DNA from: Actinocatenispora thailandica
GTDB taxonomy: Bacteria; Actinomycetota; Actinomycetes; Mycobacteriales; Micromonosporaceae
Direction of reading: 5' to 3'
Assembly (NCBI RefSeq): GCF_016865425.1
Contig: NZ_AP023355.1
Coordinates: forward strand, 7,314,198 to 7,378,197
DNA length: 64,000 bases
A program made the translations under genes and the position numbers. Below the pieces are notes generated by a model. The model saw only the letters and a list, made by a program, of their open reading frames with translations, made no database searches and was not told where the DNA came from. Position 1 is the stretch's first letter. Every line of letters starts with the position of its first letter. Positions 42,295 through 53,734 of the stretch are shown here, one piece after another.

Positions 42295-43530
42295 ATGAGG
42301 TGGGGTGGGCCGACCGCCGGCGGCGGCCGGCCGGACAGCCGGTTCGGGCCGCCGTTCGACTCCCGCGGCGCCGGCTGGGCCCAGGTGATCACCGACCGGG
42401 TTCACGCTGGTTGGGTGGACTCCGTACCCGGTGGGCCGGCGCGGGTGGCCGAGCCGGCGGAACTGATCGGTCTGGACGAGCTGCGGCTGGCCGCCCGGAA
42501 CCACGGGATGCCGCTGGAGGCGCTGCGGTACGACGTGACGCCGCCCGGCCTGCACTACCTGCTCACGCACTACGACATCCCGGACGTCGATCCGCAGCGC
42601 TGGCGGCTGGTGGTGGACGGCGCGGTCCGGCGACCGCTCCGCTGCACCGCCGCGGATCTGCGGGCGCGTCCCCGGCACACGGTGCGGGTGACGCTGGAGT
42701 GCGCCGGGAACGGGCGGGCCCGCCTCGTCCCCCGGCCGGTGAGCCAGCCGTGGCTGGACGAGGCGGTCGGTACCGCCGACTGGACGGGAACGCCGCTCGC
42801 GGCGCTGCTGTCCGACGCGATCCCCGCCGACGACGCGGCCACGGTCGTGTTCACCGGCGCCGACCACGGTACCGAGCGCGGCGTCGAGCAGGACTACCAG
42901 CGGGCGCTGCCGCTGGCCGAGGCGCTGCGCCCGGAGGTGCTGCTGGCCGACGAGATGAACGGCGCGCCGCTGCCGCCGCAGCACGGCTTCCCGCTGCGCC
43001 TGCTCGTCCCCGGGTGGTACGGGATGGCGCAGGTGAAGTGGCTGCGCGCGATCACCGTGCTGTCCGGCGAGTTCGACGGCTTCCAGAACGCGGTGGCGTA
43101 CCGGCTGAAGCAGCGCCCGGACGAGGACGGCGAGCCGATCACCCGGATCCGGCCGCGGGCGCTGCTGGTGCCGCCCGGCCACCCGGACTTCATGTCCCGC
43201 GTCCGCATCCTGCCCGCCGGCGAGCACGTGTTGACCGGCCGGGCCTGGGCGGGCGCCGGGCCGGTCCGGCGGGTCGAGTTCTCCGCCGGCGGCGGCTGGG
43301 TGGACGCCGAGCTGGGGCCGGCGGCGGGCCCCTGGGCGTGGCGGCCGTTCACGGTCCGCTGGCGGGCCACCCCCGGCCGGTACGAGCTGAGCGTGCGGGC
43401 CACCGACGCGACCGGCGTGGCCCAACCGGTCGACGCGCCGTGGAACGTGCAGGGCATGGCGAACAACACGGCCCAACGGGTACCGGTGGTGGTCCCGCCG
43501 GGCGACGCGGCCGGGGAACAGGGTGCGTGA
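42295..43530 (+). CDS. Sulfite-oxidase-like molybdopterin oxidoreductase
   Basis: A 411-residue protein with the sulfite oxidase fold. The Mo-pterin domain has RYDVTPPGLHYLLTHYDIPDVD, VTLECAGNGR (Cys ligand of molybdenum), GTADWTGTPLAALL and LPPQHGFPLRLLVPGWYGMAQVKWL. The C-terminal Mo-co dimerisation domain is FMSRVRILPAGEHVLTGRAWAGAGPVRRVEFS. No Tat signal or haem domain is present, so it is likely cytosolic. The first 40 residues are low complexity; GTG 42415 (DSVPGGPARVAEP) may be the true start. Its TGA overlaps the ATG of the FAD oxidase (TGATG), so the two act together. The substrate is uncertain. Confidence 0.85.
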   Translation: MRWGGPTAGGGRPDSRFGPPFDSRGAGWAQVITDRVHAGWVDSVPGGPARVAEPAELIGLDELRLAARNHGMPLEALRYDVTPPGLHYLLTHYDIPDVDPQRWRLVVDGAVRRPLRCTAADLRARPRHTVRVTLECAGNGRARLVPRPVSQPWLDEAVGTADWTGTPLAALLSDAIPADDAATVVFTGADHGTERGVEQDYQRALPLAEALRPEVLLADEMNGAPLPPQHGFPLRLLVPGWYGMAQVKWLRAITVLSGEFDGFQNAVAYRLKQRPDEDGEPITRIRPRALLVPPGHPDFMSRVRILPAGEHVLTGRAWAGAGPVRRVEFSAGGGWVDAELGPAAGPWAWRPFTVRWRATPGRYELSVRATDATGVAQPVDAPWNVQGMANNTAQRVPVVVPPGDAAGEQGA

Positions 43531-44894
43531 TGACGACACTGGACCAGCTTCGGGAACAGGTACGTGGGCCGGTGGTGACCGAGCAGGACGAGGGGTACGA
43601 GCAGGCCCGCCGGGTTTACAACGGCATGATCGACCGGCACCCGAAGGTCGTGGTGCGCTGCGCGGACGACACGGACGTGCTGGCGACCGTCGGGTACGCC
43701 CGGGACAACGACCTCGCCCTCGCCGTCCGCGGCGGCGCGCACAGCGTGCCCGGCTTCGGCACGAACGACGGGGGCGTGGTGTGCGACCTGTCGGCCATGT
43801 CGGCCGTACTGGTCGATCCGGCGGCCCGGACCGCCTGGGCGCAGGGCGGCAACACCTGGGGCAGCTTCAACCACGCCACCTACGGCTACGGGCTCGCCAC
43901 CACCGGCGGGATCGTCGCCAGTACCGGCATCGGCGGGTTGACCCTCGGTGGTGGTATCGGCTACCTGGCCCGCGCGCACGGCCTGACCATCGACAACCTG
44001 CTCGCGGCGCGGGTGGTCACCGCCGACGGGCGGGTCGTGACCGCCAGCGCGGACAGCGAGCCGGACCTGTTCTGGGCGCTGCGCGGTGGCGGCGGCAACT
44101 TCGGCGTGGTCACCGCCTTCCGGTACCGGATGCATCCGGTCCGCGACATCATGGCCGGCATCTTCTTCTTCCCGGTGGACCGGGCCGCCGACGTGCTCGC
44201 GAGCTACGACGCGTACATCGCCGACGCACCGGCGGAGCTGGGCGCGTTCCCGGCGTTCCAGATCGCACCGCCGCTGCCGTTCATCCCGCCGCAGGAGCAC
44301 GGCAAACCGTTCTCCATCGTGGTGGCCTGCTGGTCCGGGCCGATGGAGGCGGGCGAGAAGGTGTTCGCGCCGCTGCGGGACGCGGCCCCGCTCGTCGCCG
44401 AGATGGTCGCCCCGATGCCCTACCCGGCGCTCAACGCGATGTTCGACGAGCTGCTGCCGGCCGGACTGCAGCACTACTGGAAGACGGTGTTCTCCCCGGC
44501 GATGACCCCGGAGGTGATCGAGGTGCACGCCGAGCACGGGCCGCGGGTCCCGGCGTTGCAGTCGACCATGCACGCCTATCCGATCAACGGTGCCTGCCAC
44601 GACGTCGCGCCCGACGCGACGGCGTTCGCCCACCGGGACGCCAAGTACGCCACGGTGATCGCCGGCATGTGGCCGGACCCGGCGGACAACGACGCGAACA
44701 TCGCCTGGGTGCGCGACTACTACGCGGCGCTGCGACCGCTCTCGCAGTCCGGCGGGTACGTCAACTTCATGGCCGGGGACGACCAGGACAAGCTGCGCGA
44801 CGCGTACGGCGTCAACTACGACCGGCTGGTCGAGGTGAAGCGGCGGTACGACCCGGGGAACCTGTTCCGCGACAACCAGAACATCGTGCCGTAG
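43530..44894 (+). CDS. FAD-binding oxidoreductase, berberine-bridge type
   Basis: A 454-residue flavoprotein with PCMH FAD domain (VVVRCADDTDVLATVGYARDN; VRGGAHSVPG with the covalent-FAD His; [26 protein letters not shown]) and C-terminal BBE domain (NFMAGDDQDKLRDAYGVNYDRLVEVKRRYDPGNLFRDNQNI). The Cys for a second flavin link, seen in the paralogue at 14003-15313, is absent here, so flavin is probably held by one bond. It is translationally coupled to the sulfite-oxidase-like gene. Sugar or secondary-metabolite oxidation is typical of the family. Confidence 0.9.
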   Translation: MTTLDQLREQVRGPVVTEQDEGYEQARRVYNGMIDRHPKVVVRCADDTDVLATVGYARDNDLALAVRGGAHSVPGFGTNDGGVVCDLSAMSAVLVDPAARTAWAQGGNTWGSFNHATYGYGLATTGGIVASTGIGGLTLGGGIGYLARAHGLTIDNLLAARVVTADGRVVTASADSEPDLFWALRGGGGNFGVVTAFRYRMHPVRDIMAGIFFFPVDRAADVLASYDAYIADAPAELGAFPAFQIAPPLPFIPPQEHGKPFSIVVACWSGPMEAGEKVFAPLRDAAPLVAEMVAPMPYPALNAMFDELLPAGLQHYWKTVFSPAMTPEVIEVHAEHGPRVPALQSTMHAYPINGACHDVAPDATAFAHRDAKYATVIAGMWPDPADNDANIAWVRDYYAALRPLSQSGGYVNFMAGDDQDKLRDAYGVNYDRLVEVKRRYDPGNLFRDNQNIVP

Positions 44895-44910
44895 CGCCCG
44901 GTGCCCGGTG

Positions 44911-45030
44911 CCCGGCGGCGCGGTGCTGGCGGCGCCCGGCGGCGCGGTGCTGGCGGCGCCCGGCGGCGCGGTGCTGGCGGCGCCCGGCGGCGCGGTGCCG
45001 GTGGCGCCCCGCGGCGCGGTGCCGGTCGTC
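44911..45030. repeat. Five tandem 24-bp repeats
   Basis: Units starting CCCGGCGGCGCGGTG follow each other at 44911, 44935, 44959, 44983 and 45007, the last two slightly diverged. They lie between the convergent FAD oxidase and GAF-ANTAR genes, and no gene is supported in 44895-45114. Confidence 0.8.
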
Positions 45031-45114
45031 CACGGTGACCGCGGCGCGCGGCGGTCACCCGGTACCGGTCGTCCACGACGGGCGGGAGCGCCGCGGTCAC
45101 CCGGAACCGGCGCG

Positions 45115-45864
45115 CTACCGGCGCTGGTGGGCGAGTATCGCCCCGAGGTCGGCGGTGCCCGCCGCGACCAGGTGCGCGAGGGTGGCGAGTCGCTGCTGGT
45201 GGCTTCGCGCGTAGCCGCGCAGCTGGTCGAACGCTTCGTCCATCGACACGTTGCCGTGCTCGGCGAGGACGCCCTTGGCCTGCTCGATGATGATGCGGCT
45301 GGTCAGCGCCGTTTCGAGTTGCGCGGCGACCTGCCGGCCCTGGTCGATGGTGCGTTGTTGCAGGATCCCGACGGTGGCGACGTCGGCCAGGGCCTGCCCC
45401 AGCCACGCGGCGTCGACGGCCCGCGGGGCGGTGTTGAGCAGCAGCACCACCCCGATGGTGCGGTCCCGCAGCCGCATCGGCAGGGTGTGCGCGGCGTGGA
45501 ACCCGTAGCCCACCGCCGCGGTGCGGAACCGGGGCCAGCGGGCGCGTTCGGTGGCCAGGTCGAGGCAGGACACCGGCTCGCCGCTGCGGTCGCAGTCGAG
45601 GTGCGGCCCGTCGCCGGTGGTCTCGACGAACCGGGCCAGCAGGTCGGCGCGGTGCCCGGCGGTGGCGGCGAGGCGCAGGTCGCCGTGCGGGCCGCGGAGC
45701 AGGACGGCGGCCGTGTCGGCGGCGAGCAGGTCGGTGCAGCGCTGGCTCAGCATGGTCACGTGCGTGGTGATGTCGAAGCCGGCGACGAGGGTGTCGGCGA
45801 GCGCGACGAACGCCTGGGAGCTGCGCTGCTCCCAGGTGGGGCGGTCACGACCCGGGTCTGTCAC
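45115..45864 (-). CDS. GAF and ANTAR domain RNA-binding regulator (third of three)
   Basis: A 249-residue regulator. The GAF domain (about residues 20-165) contains QRCTDLLAADTAAVLLRG and HTLPMRLRDRTIGVVLLLNTA. The C-terminal ANTAR domain (about 175-235) reads QLETALTSRIIIEQAKGVLAEHGNVSMDEAFDQLRGYARSHQQRLATLAHLV. ANTAR proteins bind paired RNA hairpins and prevent transcription termination; GAF senses a small molecule or light. Its start lies 20 nt inside the preceding GAF-ANTAR gene, so they are co-translated. The targets are not visible here. Confidence 0.9.
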   Translation of the reverse strand: MTDPGRDRPTWEQRSSQAFVALADTLVAGFDITTHVTMLSQRCTDLLAADTAAVLLRGPHGDLRLAATAGHRADLLARFVETTGDGPHLDCDRSGEPVSCLDLATERARWPRFRTAAVGYGFHAAHTLPMRLRDRTIGVVLLLNTAPRAVDAAWLGQALADVATVGILQQRTIDQGRQVAAQLETALTSRIIIEQAKGVLAEHGNVSMDEAFDQLRGYARSHQQRLATLAHLVAAGTADLGAILAHQRR

Positions 45865-46639
45865 GACGCACGCCTTCCTGGCCCGGCTCGTCGGCCCCGG
45901 CGGCGTGCGGCCGACCGCCCAGCACCTCGTCGACGTTCAGCGTGCGGGTGGTCAGGTCACGGGCCACGTCGGACATCCGCCGGCCGGACGCGCGCGCGTA
46001 CCCGCGGAGCACCAGGTACGCGGCGTGCATCTCCAGGTCGCCGCTCTCCGCGAGGACGCCCTTGGCCTGTTCGATCACGGTGCGCCGGTGCAGGGTGGCC
46101 TGCAACTGCTCGTAGATGATCTCTTCCCGGCTGATCGCCCGTTGCTGCAGGATCCCGATCGTGGCGAGGTCGGCCAGCCCCTGACCGAGGGCCTGGCGAT
46201 CGCCGGTCAGCTCGCCGTTCGTGGACGACAGCAGGGTCAGCGCGCCGATCGTGTCGTCCCGCAGCCGCATCGGGATCGCGTACGCGGCGCGGAACCCGGC
46301 CCGCCCGGCGAGGTCGGTGAACTCCGGCCACCGGTCGGCGTCGGCGGCGAGCTCCGGGCTCGTCACGACGGTACCGACGCGTACGCAGGCCGCGCTCGGT
46401 CCCTGCCGGGCCTGGGCGGCGAACAATTCGACCAGTTCGGGCCTTTCGGAGGAACCGGCCGCGGGCCGCCGGCCGCCGCGCCCGTCCGCCAGGATCACGC
46501 TGGCCGCGTCGACCGCGAGCAGGTCGACCGCTCGTTCGGTGAGCTGGGCGAGGAAGTCCAGCACGTCGAAGTCCGCGACCAGGGCGTCCGCCAGCGACAC
46601 GAACGTCGTCGCCACCTGCTGGGGTTGGGTGTCAGTCAT
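45845..46639 (-). CDS. GAF and ANTAR domain RNA-binding regulator (second of three)
   Basis: A 264-residue regulator. The GAF part has LTERAVDLLAVDAASVILADG and YAIPMRLRDDTIGALTLLSS. The ANTAR part is QLQATLHRRTVIEQAKGVLAESGDLEMHAAYLVLRGYARASGRRMSDVARDL. It is clearly a paralogue of the gene downstream, with the same GILQQR junction. ATG 46639 has AAGGAGGG upstream. It lies 16 nt after the first GAF-ANTAR gene and overlaps the third by 20 nt. The C-terminal 25 residues are hydrophilic and probably disordered. Confidence 0.9.
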   Translation of the reverse strand: MTDTQPQQVATTFVSLADALVADFDVLDFLAQLTERAVDLLAVDAASVILADGRGGRRPAAGSSERPELVELFAAQARQGPSAACVRVGTVVTSPELAADADRWPEFTDLAGRAGFRAAYAIPMRLRDDTIGALTLLSSTNGELTGDRQALGQGLADLATIGILQQRAISREEIIYEQLQATLHRRTVIEQAKGVLAESGDLEMHAAYLVLRGYARASGRRMSDVARDLTTRTLNVDEVLGGRPHAAGADEPGQEGVRRDRPGS

Positions 46640-46655
46640 GGCAGACGGCCCTCCT

Positions 46656-47378
46656 TCACCTGGTCTCCGATTCCCGCCGAAAGCGCAGAGTGCGGGCAAC
46701 GACCTGCCGCGCCACCTCCGCCATCGACAGACCATTACTGAAGGCGTACCCACGAAGCCGCATGAACGCCACCTCCGTCGTGACCCCCAACTGCATCTGC
46801 ACCATTCCTACCGCTTGATGTACCTCGATGTGTGGATCGGCCAGCCAGCTGACGTCGGCGGTCTGGTGCCCGTCGATCTCCTCGGCGATCGCCTCGGTGG
46901 CCAGGTCGGCCAGGATCAGAGCGTCGGTCATTTCGGTGTTGGTCAGCCCGCCGACCGCATCGCGGTACAGATCCAGCGATCCCAACCGGACGACCCCGAT
47001 CTGCAGGGGGAAGGAGAACACGGCCGCGGCGCCGAGCGCGACGGCCTGCGGTGCGAACACCGGCCACCGGGACCGCTCGGCGACCAGATCGGGGACCAGC
47101 ACCGGCCCACCGGACTCGAACGCGTCCAGGCACGGGCCCTCGCCCACGGTCAGCTGCAGGTCTTCCAGCGCGGCGCTGGTGGAGTTCGTCGCGTAGACCA
47201 GGCCGCGGTTGGCGCCACGGTCACCGTCATCCCGGTCGAACCCGGACAACACGGTCGCGCCGGCGCCGGACACCGACACCTCGACCACACAGCGGGCACA
47301 CACCAGTGCGACCGCGGATCCACTGTCGGTCGCGCTGTCTGCGGTCAGTCGAGTCTGCAGCCACTCCCGCCTGTCCAC
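46656..47378 (-). CDS. GAF and ANTAR domain RNA-binding regulator (first of three)
   Basis: A 240-residue regulator, more divergent than the next two. The GAF domain reads LVYATNSTSAALEDLQLTVGEGPCLDAFESGGPVLVPDL and VFSFPLQIGVVRLGSLDLYRD, a subtype common in actinobacteria. The ANTAR part is DPHIEVHQAVGMVQMQLGVTTEVAFMRLRGYAFSNGLSMAEVARQVV. The start is GTG 47378 with GGAGG five nt upstream; the longer frame into the intergenic region is rejected. A TAAAAT -10 at 47416-47411 gives a short leader. It heads the run of three genes. Confidence 0.9.
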   Translation of the reverse strand: MDRREWLQTRLTADSATDSGSAVALVCARCVVEVSVSGAGATVLSGFDRDDGDRGANRGLVYATNSTSAALEDLQLTVGEGPCLDAFESGGPVLVPDLVAERSRWPVFAPQAVALGAAAVFSFPLQIGVVRLGSLDLYRDAVGGLTNTEMTDALILADLATEAIAEEIDGHQTADVSWLADPHIEVHQAVGMVQMQLGVTTEVAFMRLRGYAFSNGLSMAEVARQVVARTLRFRRESETR

Positions 47379-47803
47379 ATTGGCCTCCGCCCCTTCTGCC
47401 GCTCCACCGCATTTTACTGTGGACGGACCGGTCGGGGTGGGGATGCCGGCCGGCAGGCGCGCCGTTCGCGGTCGTCCGTGTCCGGTCGGTCCAGATCCCG
47501 GGCGACCGCCGCATCGTGGCCCGAAGGTCCGGTTCCCGCCACCGGTGCGTATCGCCGGTCCGGGCCTGCCGGTACCCGTCGGCCGCGGGTGCCCCGTGCC
47601 GGCTGCACAGCGGACCGGTACCTGACCGTACGGGGGTTGCCTCCGGCGGGCTGGCGGAGCAGAGTACGACGCACCCCGCCGTGGCCGAGACCCCGCTGCC
47701 GGTCGGTGACGGTGAGGGATGCATCCGGAACACGCTTGGGGGAGCGCGGGCATCTGGGGGCGCCGTCCGGCCGGCCGTGGCCCGGCCGCGGCGGGACCCG
47801 TCG
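47379..47803. other. Intergenic region with the GAF-ANTAR promoter
   Basis: This 425-bp stretch contains a TAAAAT -10 hexamer on the minus strand (47416-47411), which should drive the GAF-ANTAR genes, without a convincing -35. The rest is GC-rich with only Arg-rich shadow frames, and no gene is supported. Confidence 0.5.
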
Positions 47804-48238
47804 TCATCCGGTGACGGGTTCTCCGGCCGTGGCCCACGAGTCCGTCGCCGCCACCCGGAGGATGTCGCCCAGACCGACGGGCTGCCGGTGATCGGTGGCC
47901 AGGGACAGCGCCCGATGCGCGGTCAGTGACTCGGTGTCCGCCGGCACGACGAACAGCGTCAGGCTCCGGCCGTACTCGTCGGCGGCGCGCAGCAGGTGAG
48001 CCGGCTCCCCACCCCAGTCGATCGAGATCGTCCGGCCGCTCGCCGTGACCTGGTCGGGATGGTCAGCCCAGTCGGCACGGTGTACGACCAGTTCGCGGGC
48101 GTGCTGGCCGACCCGGCCCAGCAGCGGCAGCAGCCTCGGCACCTCCGCGCTCAGGTTCCGGGACGCCGGCCACCAGGCACCGGCGATACGCCGCGCCGCC
48201 GGCCCCGGCGTGAAGGTGATCCGTACCAGGGCCGTCAT
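47804..48238 (-). CDS. DUF5994 family protein
   Basis: A 144-residue protein matching the actinobacterial DUF5994 pattern: RRIAGAWWPASRNLSAEVPRLLPLLGRV, then RTISIDWGGEPAHLLRAADEYGRSLTLFVVPADT and a C-terminal helix. It is probably cytosolic, without signal peptide or membrane helices. The function of the family is not known. ATG 48238. It lies between the GAF-ANTAR genes and the stress-response module and shows no clear operon partner. Confidence 0.78.
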   Translation of the reverse strand: MTALVRITFTPGPAARRIAGAWWPASRNLSAEVPRLLPLLGRVGQHARELVVHRADWADHPDQVTASGRTISIDWGGEPAHLLRAADEYGRSLTLFVVPADTESLTAHRALSLATDHRQPVGLGDILRVAATDSWATAGEPVTG

Positions 48239-48955
48239 CCGAGGACCCGGCCGGGGTGGCTCGACTCACCGGCAGTCGGCCGGCCCCGGTGCGCCGAGGC
48301 GGCGGGCACCGGGTCGGCCGCTGCCGCTCGGTACATGACATGCGCCTCAGCACATCGGTGGGTCGTCGCGGGCTGGTACCGTCCCGCCGCCGCACGCCGG
48401 CCGCGACGGCGCGCGCTGCGGCCGGCTCGTTGCGGGCCTCCGGTCCGCGCCGACCGGCGGGCGGCGGGACGAGCGAGCTGGCCCTCGGGTGGCTGCCGTG
48501 CCGTCGTGCCGCGCACGGCGGCACGCAGCCAACTGAGGAAGGTGCGCCCTGCTGCCGCTGCGGCCGGGGACGCCTGATCGGGATCCTGCAACGTCGGTGC
48601 CAATGCCCGTCTCCGCGTTCATCTCAACGCCGAGGTCTGGGGCGCGATCGAGGTTGCCGCCGTCAAGGCTACGCCGATCAGGACGGTTTGACGGTGCCAA
48701 CGCGGCGGCTTCGGTAGGCCCCGGTGCTGCCATATGACGACAAATCGCAGCGAGACCTTCGCGCGTGTTCCGCCGACGTCTGCGCCGCAGCGTCGCCCGC
48801 CGGCCGGGATCCGGGGCTGGTGGCCCGATGGCCCGGCGATGGTCCCGGCGTCGCTGGATCGTTCGGCACTGCTGGCGCCCGCGACACCGGCACACGATGG
48901 CGGCAGGACAGCGGCCGCCGGCAGCGGCAGGGCGAACAGGAAAGAAGCCAGCGTC
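48239..48955. other. Long intergenic region upstream of a universal stress gene
   Basis: No gene is convincing in these 717 bp. A minus-strand frame (48235-48603) overlaps the DUF5994 start by 4 nt but is Ala/Arg low complexity. GGGGCTGGTGGCCCG at 48813-48827 is a weak DosR-box-like sequence about 130 bp before the stress-protein ATG. Confidence 0.5.
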
Positions 48956-49855
48956 ATGTACGACTCCACTGTGGACAACGACACCGTCGTGGTCGGCGTC
49001 GACGGGACGCCGAACAGCCGCGCCGCGCTCGCCTGGGCGGCACGATCGGCCGCGGGCGATCACCGGAACCTGCTGATCTGCCACGTGCGGCAGGACCCGT
49101 CCGGCGACGGCGAGGACGCCGCGGAGCTGCTCACCACGGCTCTGGAGGCGGCCCGCCGAACGGTGGACGCCGATCGCATCCAGGTCTGCCTGAGCCACGG
49201 CGACCCGTCGCTCGCGTTGGCGCGGCTGGCCGCCCCGGCGCAGCTGCTGGTGTTGGGCGCCGAACCCGACGCCGACCGGCCGGGGGCCAGCCGGGAACTG
49301 GTGGCGCTGCGTACCGCGATGGCCGCGCGCTGCCCGCTGGTGGTGGTGCGGGCCGACGGCGGGATGCCGGGGCCGTTGCGGGGTCAGGTCGTCGCGGCGG
49401 TGGACGGGTCGCCCGCCGCCCGGTCGGCGCTGGAGTTCGCGTTCGGGTACGCCGATGCGTACGACCTGCCGCTGGCCGCGGCGCACGTGACGCCGGAGCC
49501 GGCGGGCGGGTACTGGTTCGACGAGCGGTTGTTGGAGACCCATTTCGCCACCGAGCCGGCGGCGCTGGGGTTCCTGGAGCGGGAGACGGAGCCGTGGCGG
49601 CGGCGTTTTCCCCGCGTGGCGGTCAAGCTGGTGGTCCTGGGTGGTTCCCGGCTGGCCGCGTTGACGATGGCCAGCCAGGGTGCGAGCCTGCTGGCGATCG
49701 GCCGGGCCGAGCGGGGTTCGCCGCGGGCGGCGCTGGGCCCGATCGCGTACGGCCTGCTGCGCGACGCGGGCTGCCCGGTGGCGGTGCTGAGTCCCGCCGA
49801 GGCCGCCCAGACCGTACCGGCGGCGACCGAGGTCGGCGCGGCGCGCGCCGGCTGA
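48956..49855 (+). CDS. Tandem universal stress protein (two UspA domains)
   Basis: A 299-residue protein with two UspA folds. Domain 1 (about 8-132) starts DTVVVGVDGTPNSRAALAWAA and ends CPLVVVRADG. Domain 2 (about 146-285) starts GQVVAAVDGSPAARSALEFAF and contains the ATP-site-like AIGRAERGSPRAALGPIAYGLLRDAGCPVAVL. Tandem USPs are typical members of the dormancy (DosR) regulon in mycobacteria. ATG 48956 has only AGGAAAG upstream. The gene converges on the DosR-like regulator with a 5-bp gap, so the module is compact. Confidence 0.9.
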   Translation: MYDSTVDNDTVVVGVDGTPNSRAALAWAARSAAGDHRNLLICHVRQDPSGDGEDAAELLTTALEAARRTVDADRIQVCLSHGDPSLALARLAAPAQLLVLGAEPDADRPGASRELVALRTAMAARCPLVVVRADGGMPGPLRGQVVAAVDGSPAARSALEFAFGYADAYDLPLAAAHVTPEPAGGYWFDERLLETHFATEPAALGFLERETEPWRRRFPRVAVKLVVLGGSRLAALTMASQGASLLAIGRAERGSPRAALGPIAYGLLRDAGCPVAVLSPAEAAQTVPAATEVGAARAG

Positions 49856-49860
49856 GCCGG

Positions 49861-50505
49861 TCAGTTCCGGGCGCGGCCCAGCAGCCGGGTGGCGAGCACG
49901 GCCGCCTCGGTGCGCCGGTGCAGGCCCAGCTTGGCCAGGATGCTCGACACGTAGTTCTTGACGGTCTTCTCCGACAGGTTCATCGTCTGGGCGATGTCGC
50001 GGTTGGTGCCGCCCTCGGCCATGTGGGTGAGGATGCGACGCTCCTGGTCGGTGAGGTGGCGTAGCTCGTCGGGCTCGTTCGCGGTGCCGCGGCGGATGCG
50101 TTCCAGCACCCGTTCGGTGATGGCCGGATCCAGCAGCGAGTGGCCGGCCGCGACCTGCCGCACCGCCGCCACCAGGTCGGTGCCGCGGATCTGCTTGAGC
50201 ACGTACCCGGCGGCGCCGGCCATGATCGCGGCGAACAGCGCCTCGTCGTCCTCGTACGAGGTCAGGATCAGCACCTGGATGGACGGGTCCACCGAGCGGA
50301 CCTCGCGGCAGACGTCGATGCCCGAGCCGTCCGGCAGCCGGGCGTCCAGGATCGCGACGTCCGGGCGCAGGGCGGGGATCCGGGCGATCGCCTGGGCTGC
50401 CGAACCGGACTCTCCGACGACGTCGATCTCCCCGTCGTGTTCGAGCAGGCCGCGCAGACCGGCACGCACCACCTCATGGTCGTCGAGCAGGAACACCGTG
50501 ATCAT
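49861..50505 (-). CDS. DosR/DevR-like response regulator
   Basis: A 214-residue NarL-type response regulator. The receiver has VFLLDDHEVVRAGLRGLL, DVAILDARLPDGSGI (phospho-Asp), LILTSYEDDEAL and GYVLKQIRG. The DNA-binding part reads LTDQERRILTHMAEGGTNRDIAQTMNLSEKTVKNYVSSILAKLGLHRRTEAAVLATRL. The EKTVKNYVS..LAKLG..RRTEAAV recognition helix is close to that of mycobacterial DosR, which binds GGGACT-type boxes. Candidate boxes occur upstream of the DoxX and stress genes here. The probable partner kinase is at 51848-53575. Confidence 0.9.
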   Translation of the reverse strand: MITVFLLDDHEVVRAGLRGLLEHDGEIDVVGESGSAAQAIARIPALRPDVAILDARLPDGSGIDVCREVRSVDPSIQVLILTSYEDDEALFAAIMAGAAGYVLKQIRGTDLVAAVRQVAAGHSLLDPAITERVLERIRRGTANEPDELRHLTDQERRILTHMAEGGTNRDIAQTMNLSEKTVKNYVSSILAKLGLHRRTEAAVLATRLLGRARN

Positions 50506-50735
50506 TCCCCCGTTCTACTCCTGCCGGGCTGCCCGTGCGGCCGGTCCAACGGCCCGGATTCCCGGGGCCGAACGGCCCGGACCCGGGCCGCACCGGACGA
50601 TCGGGCCGGCCGCGGCCATCGCGGGCGCACCCACGCGGGTGCCGAAGTGCGGCCGAGACCGGGCCGGACGGCACTGCCGGGACGCGGTGGCGGCGACAAG
50701 CATGGGGCCACAGGCGGTTCGAGGAGATGAGAACG

Positions 50736-53575
<2,840 letters not shown>

Positions 53576-53679
53576 CGAGCCCGCTGCGGAGTCTCGTCCG
53601 GCGGTCCCGGGGAGCCCGGCCCGGACGGGGAGGCCGCGCGGCGGCCCGGAGCGGGAGTCCTGCGCGGCGGTGACGTGGC

Positions 53680-53713
53680 GAGGCCTCACCGGCAGGGTTG
53701 CCGGTGAGACCTC
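53680..53713. terminator. Bidirectional terminator hairpin
   Basis: CTCACCGGCA, loop GGGT, TGCCGGTGAG gives a perfect 10-bp stem, extended by GAGG/CCTC beyond one mismatch. It lies between the convergent kinase and DoxX genes. No T tract is present, as is usual in actinobacteria. Confidence 0.7.
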
Positions 53714-53734
53714 ACGGCCCGGTCGGTGGCTGGC

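Noticed and set aside
44911-45030. Possible CRISPR array
   Set aside because: Repeats are directly adjacent without spacers and only 24 bp; no cas genes are nearby.
44812-45033. Minus-strand frame encoding repeated HRAAGRRQ peptides
   Set aside because: It is merely the translation of the 24-bp tandem DNA repeats and overlaps the FAD oxidase gene; no start signals.
48235-48603. Minus-strand frame of 122 codons overlapping the DUF5994 start by 4 nt
   Set aside because: The overlap looks like coupling, but the product is Ala/Arg low complexity, codon use is unlike neighbours and no family is recognisable.
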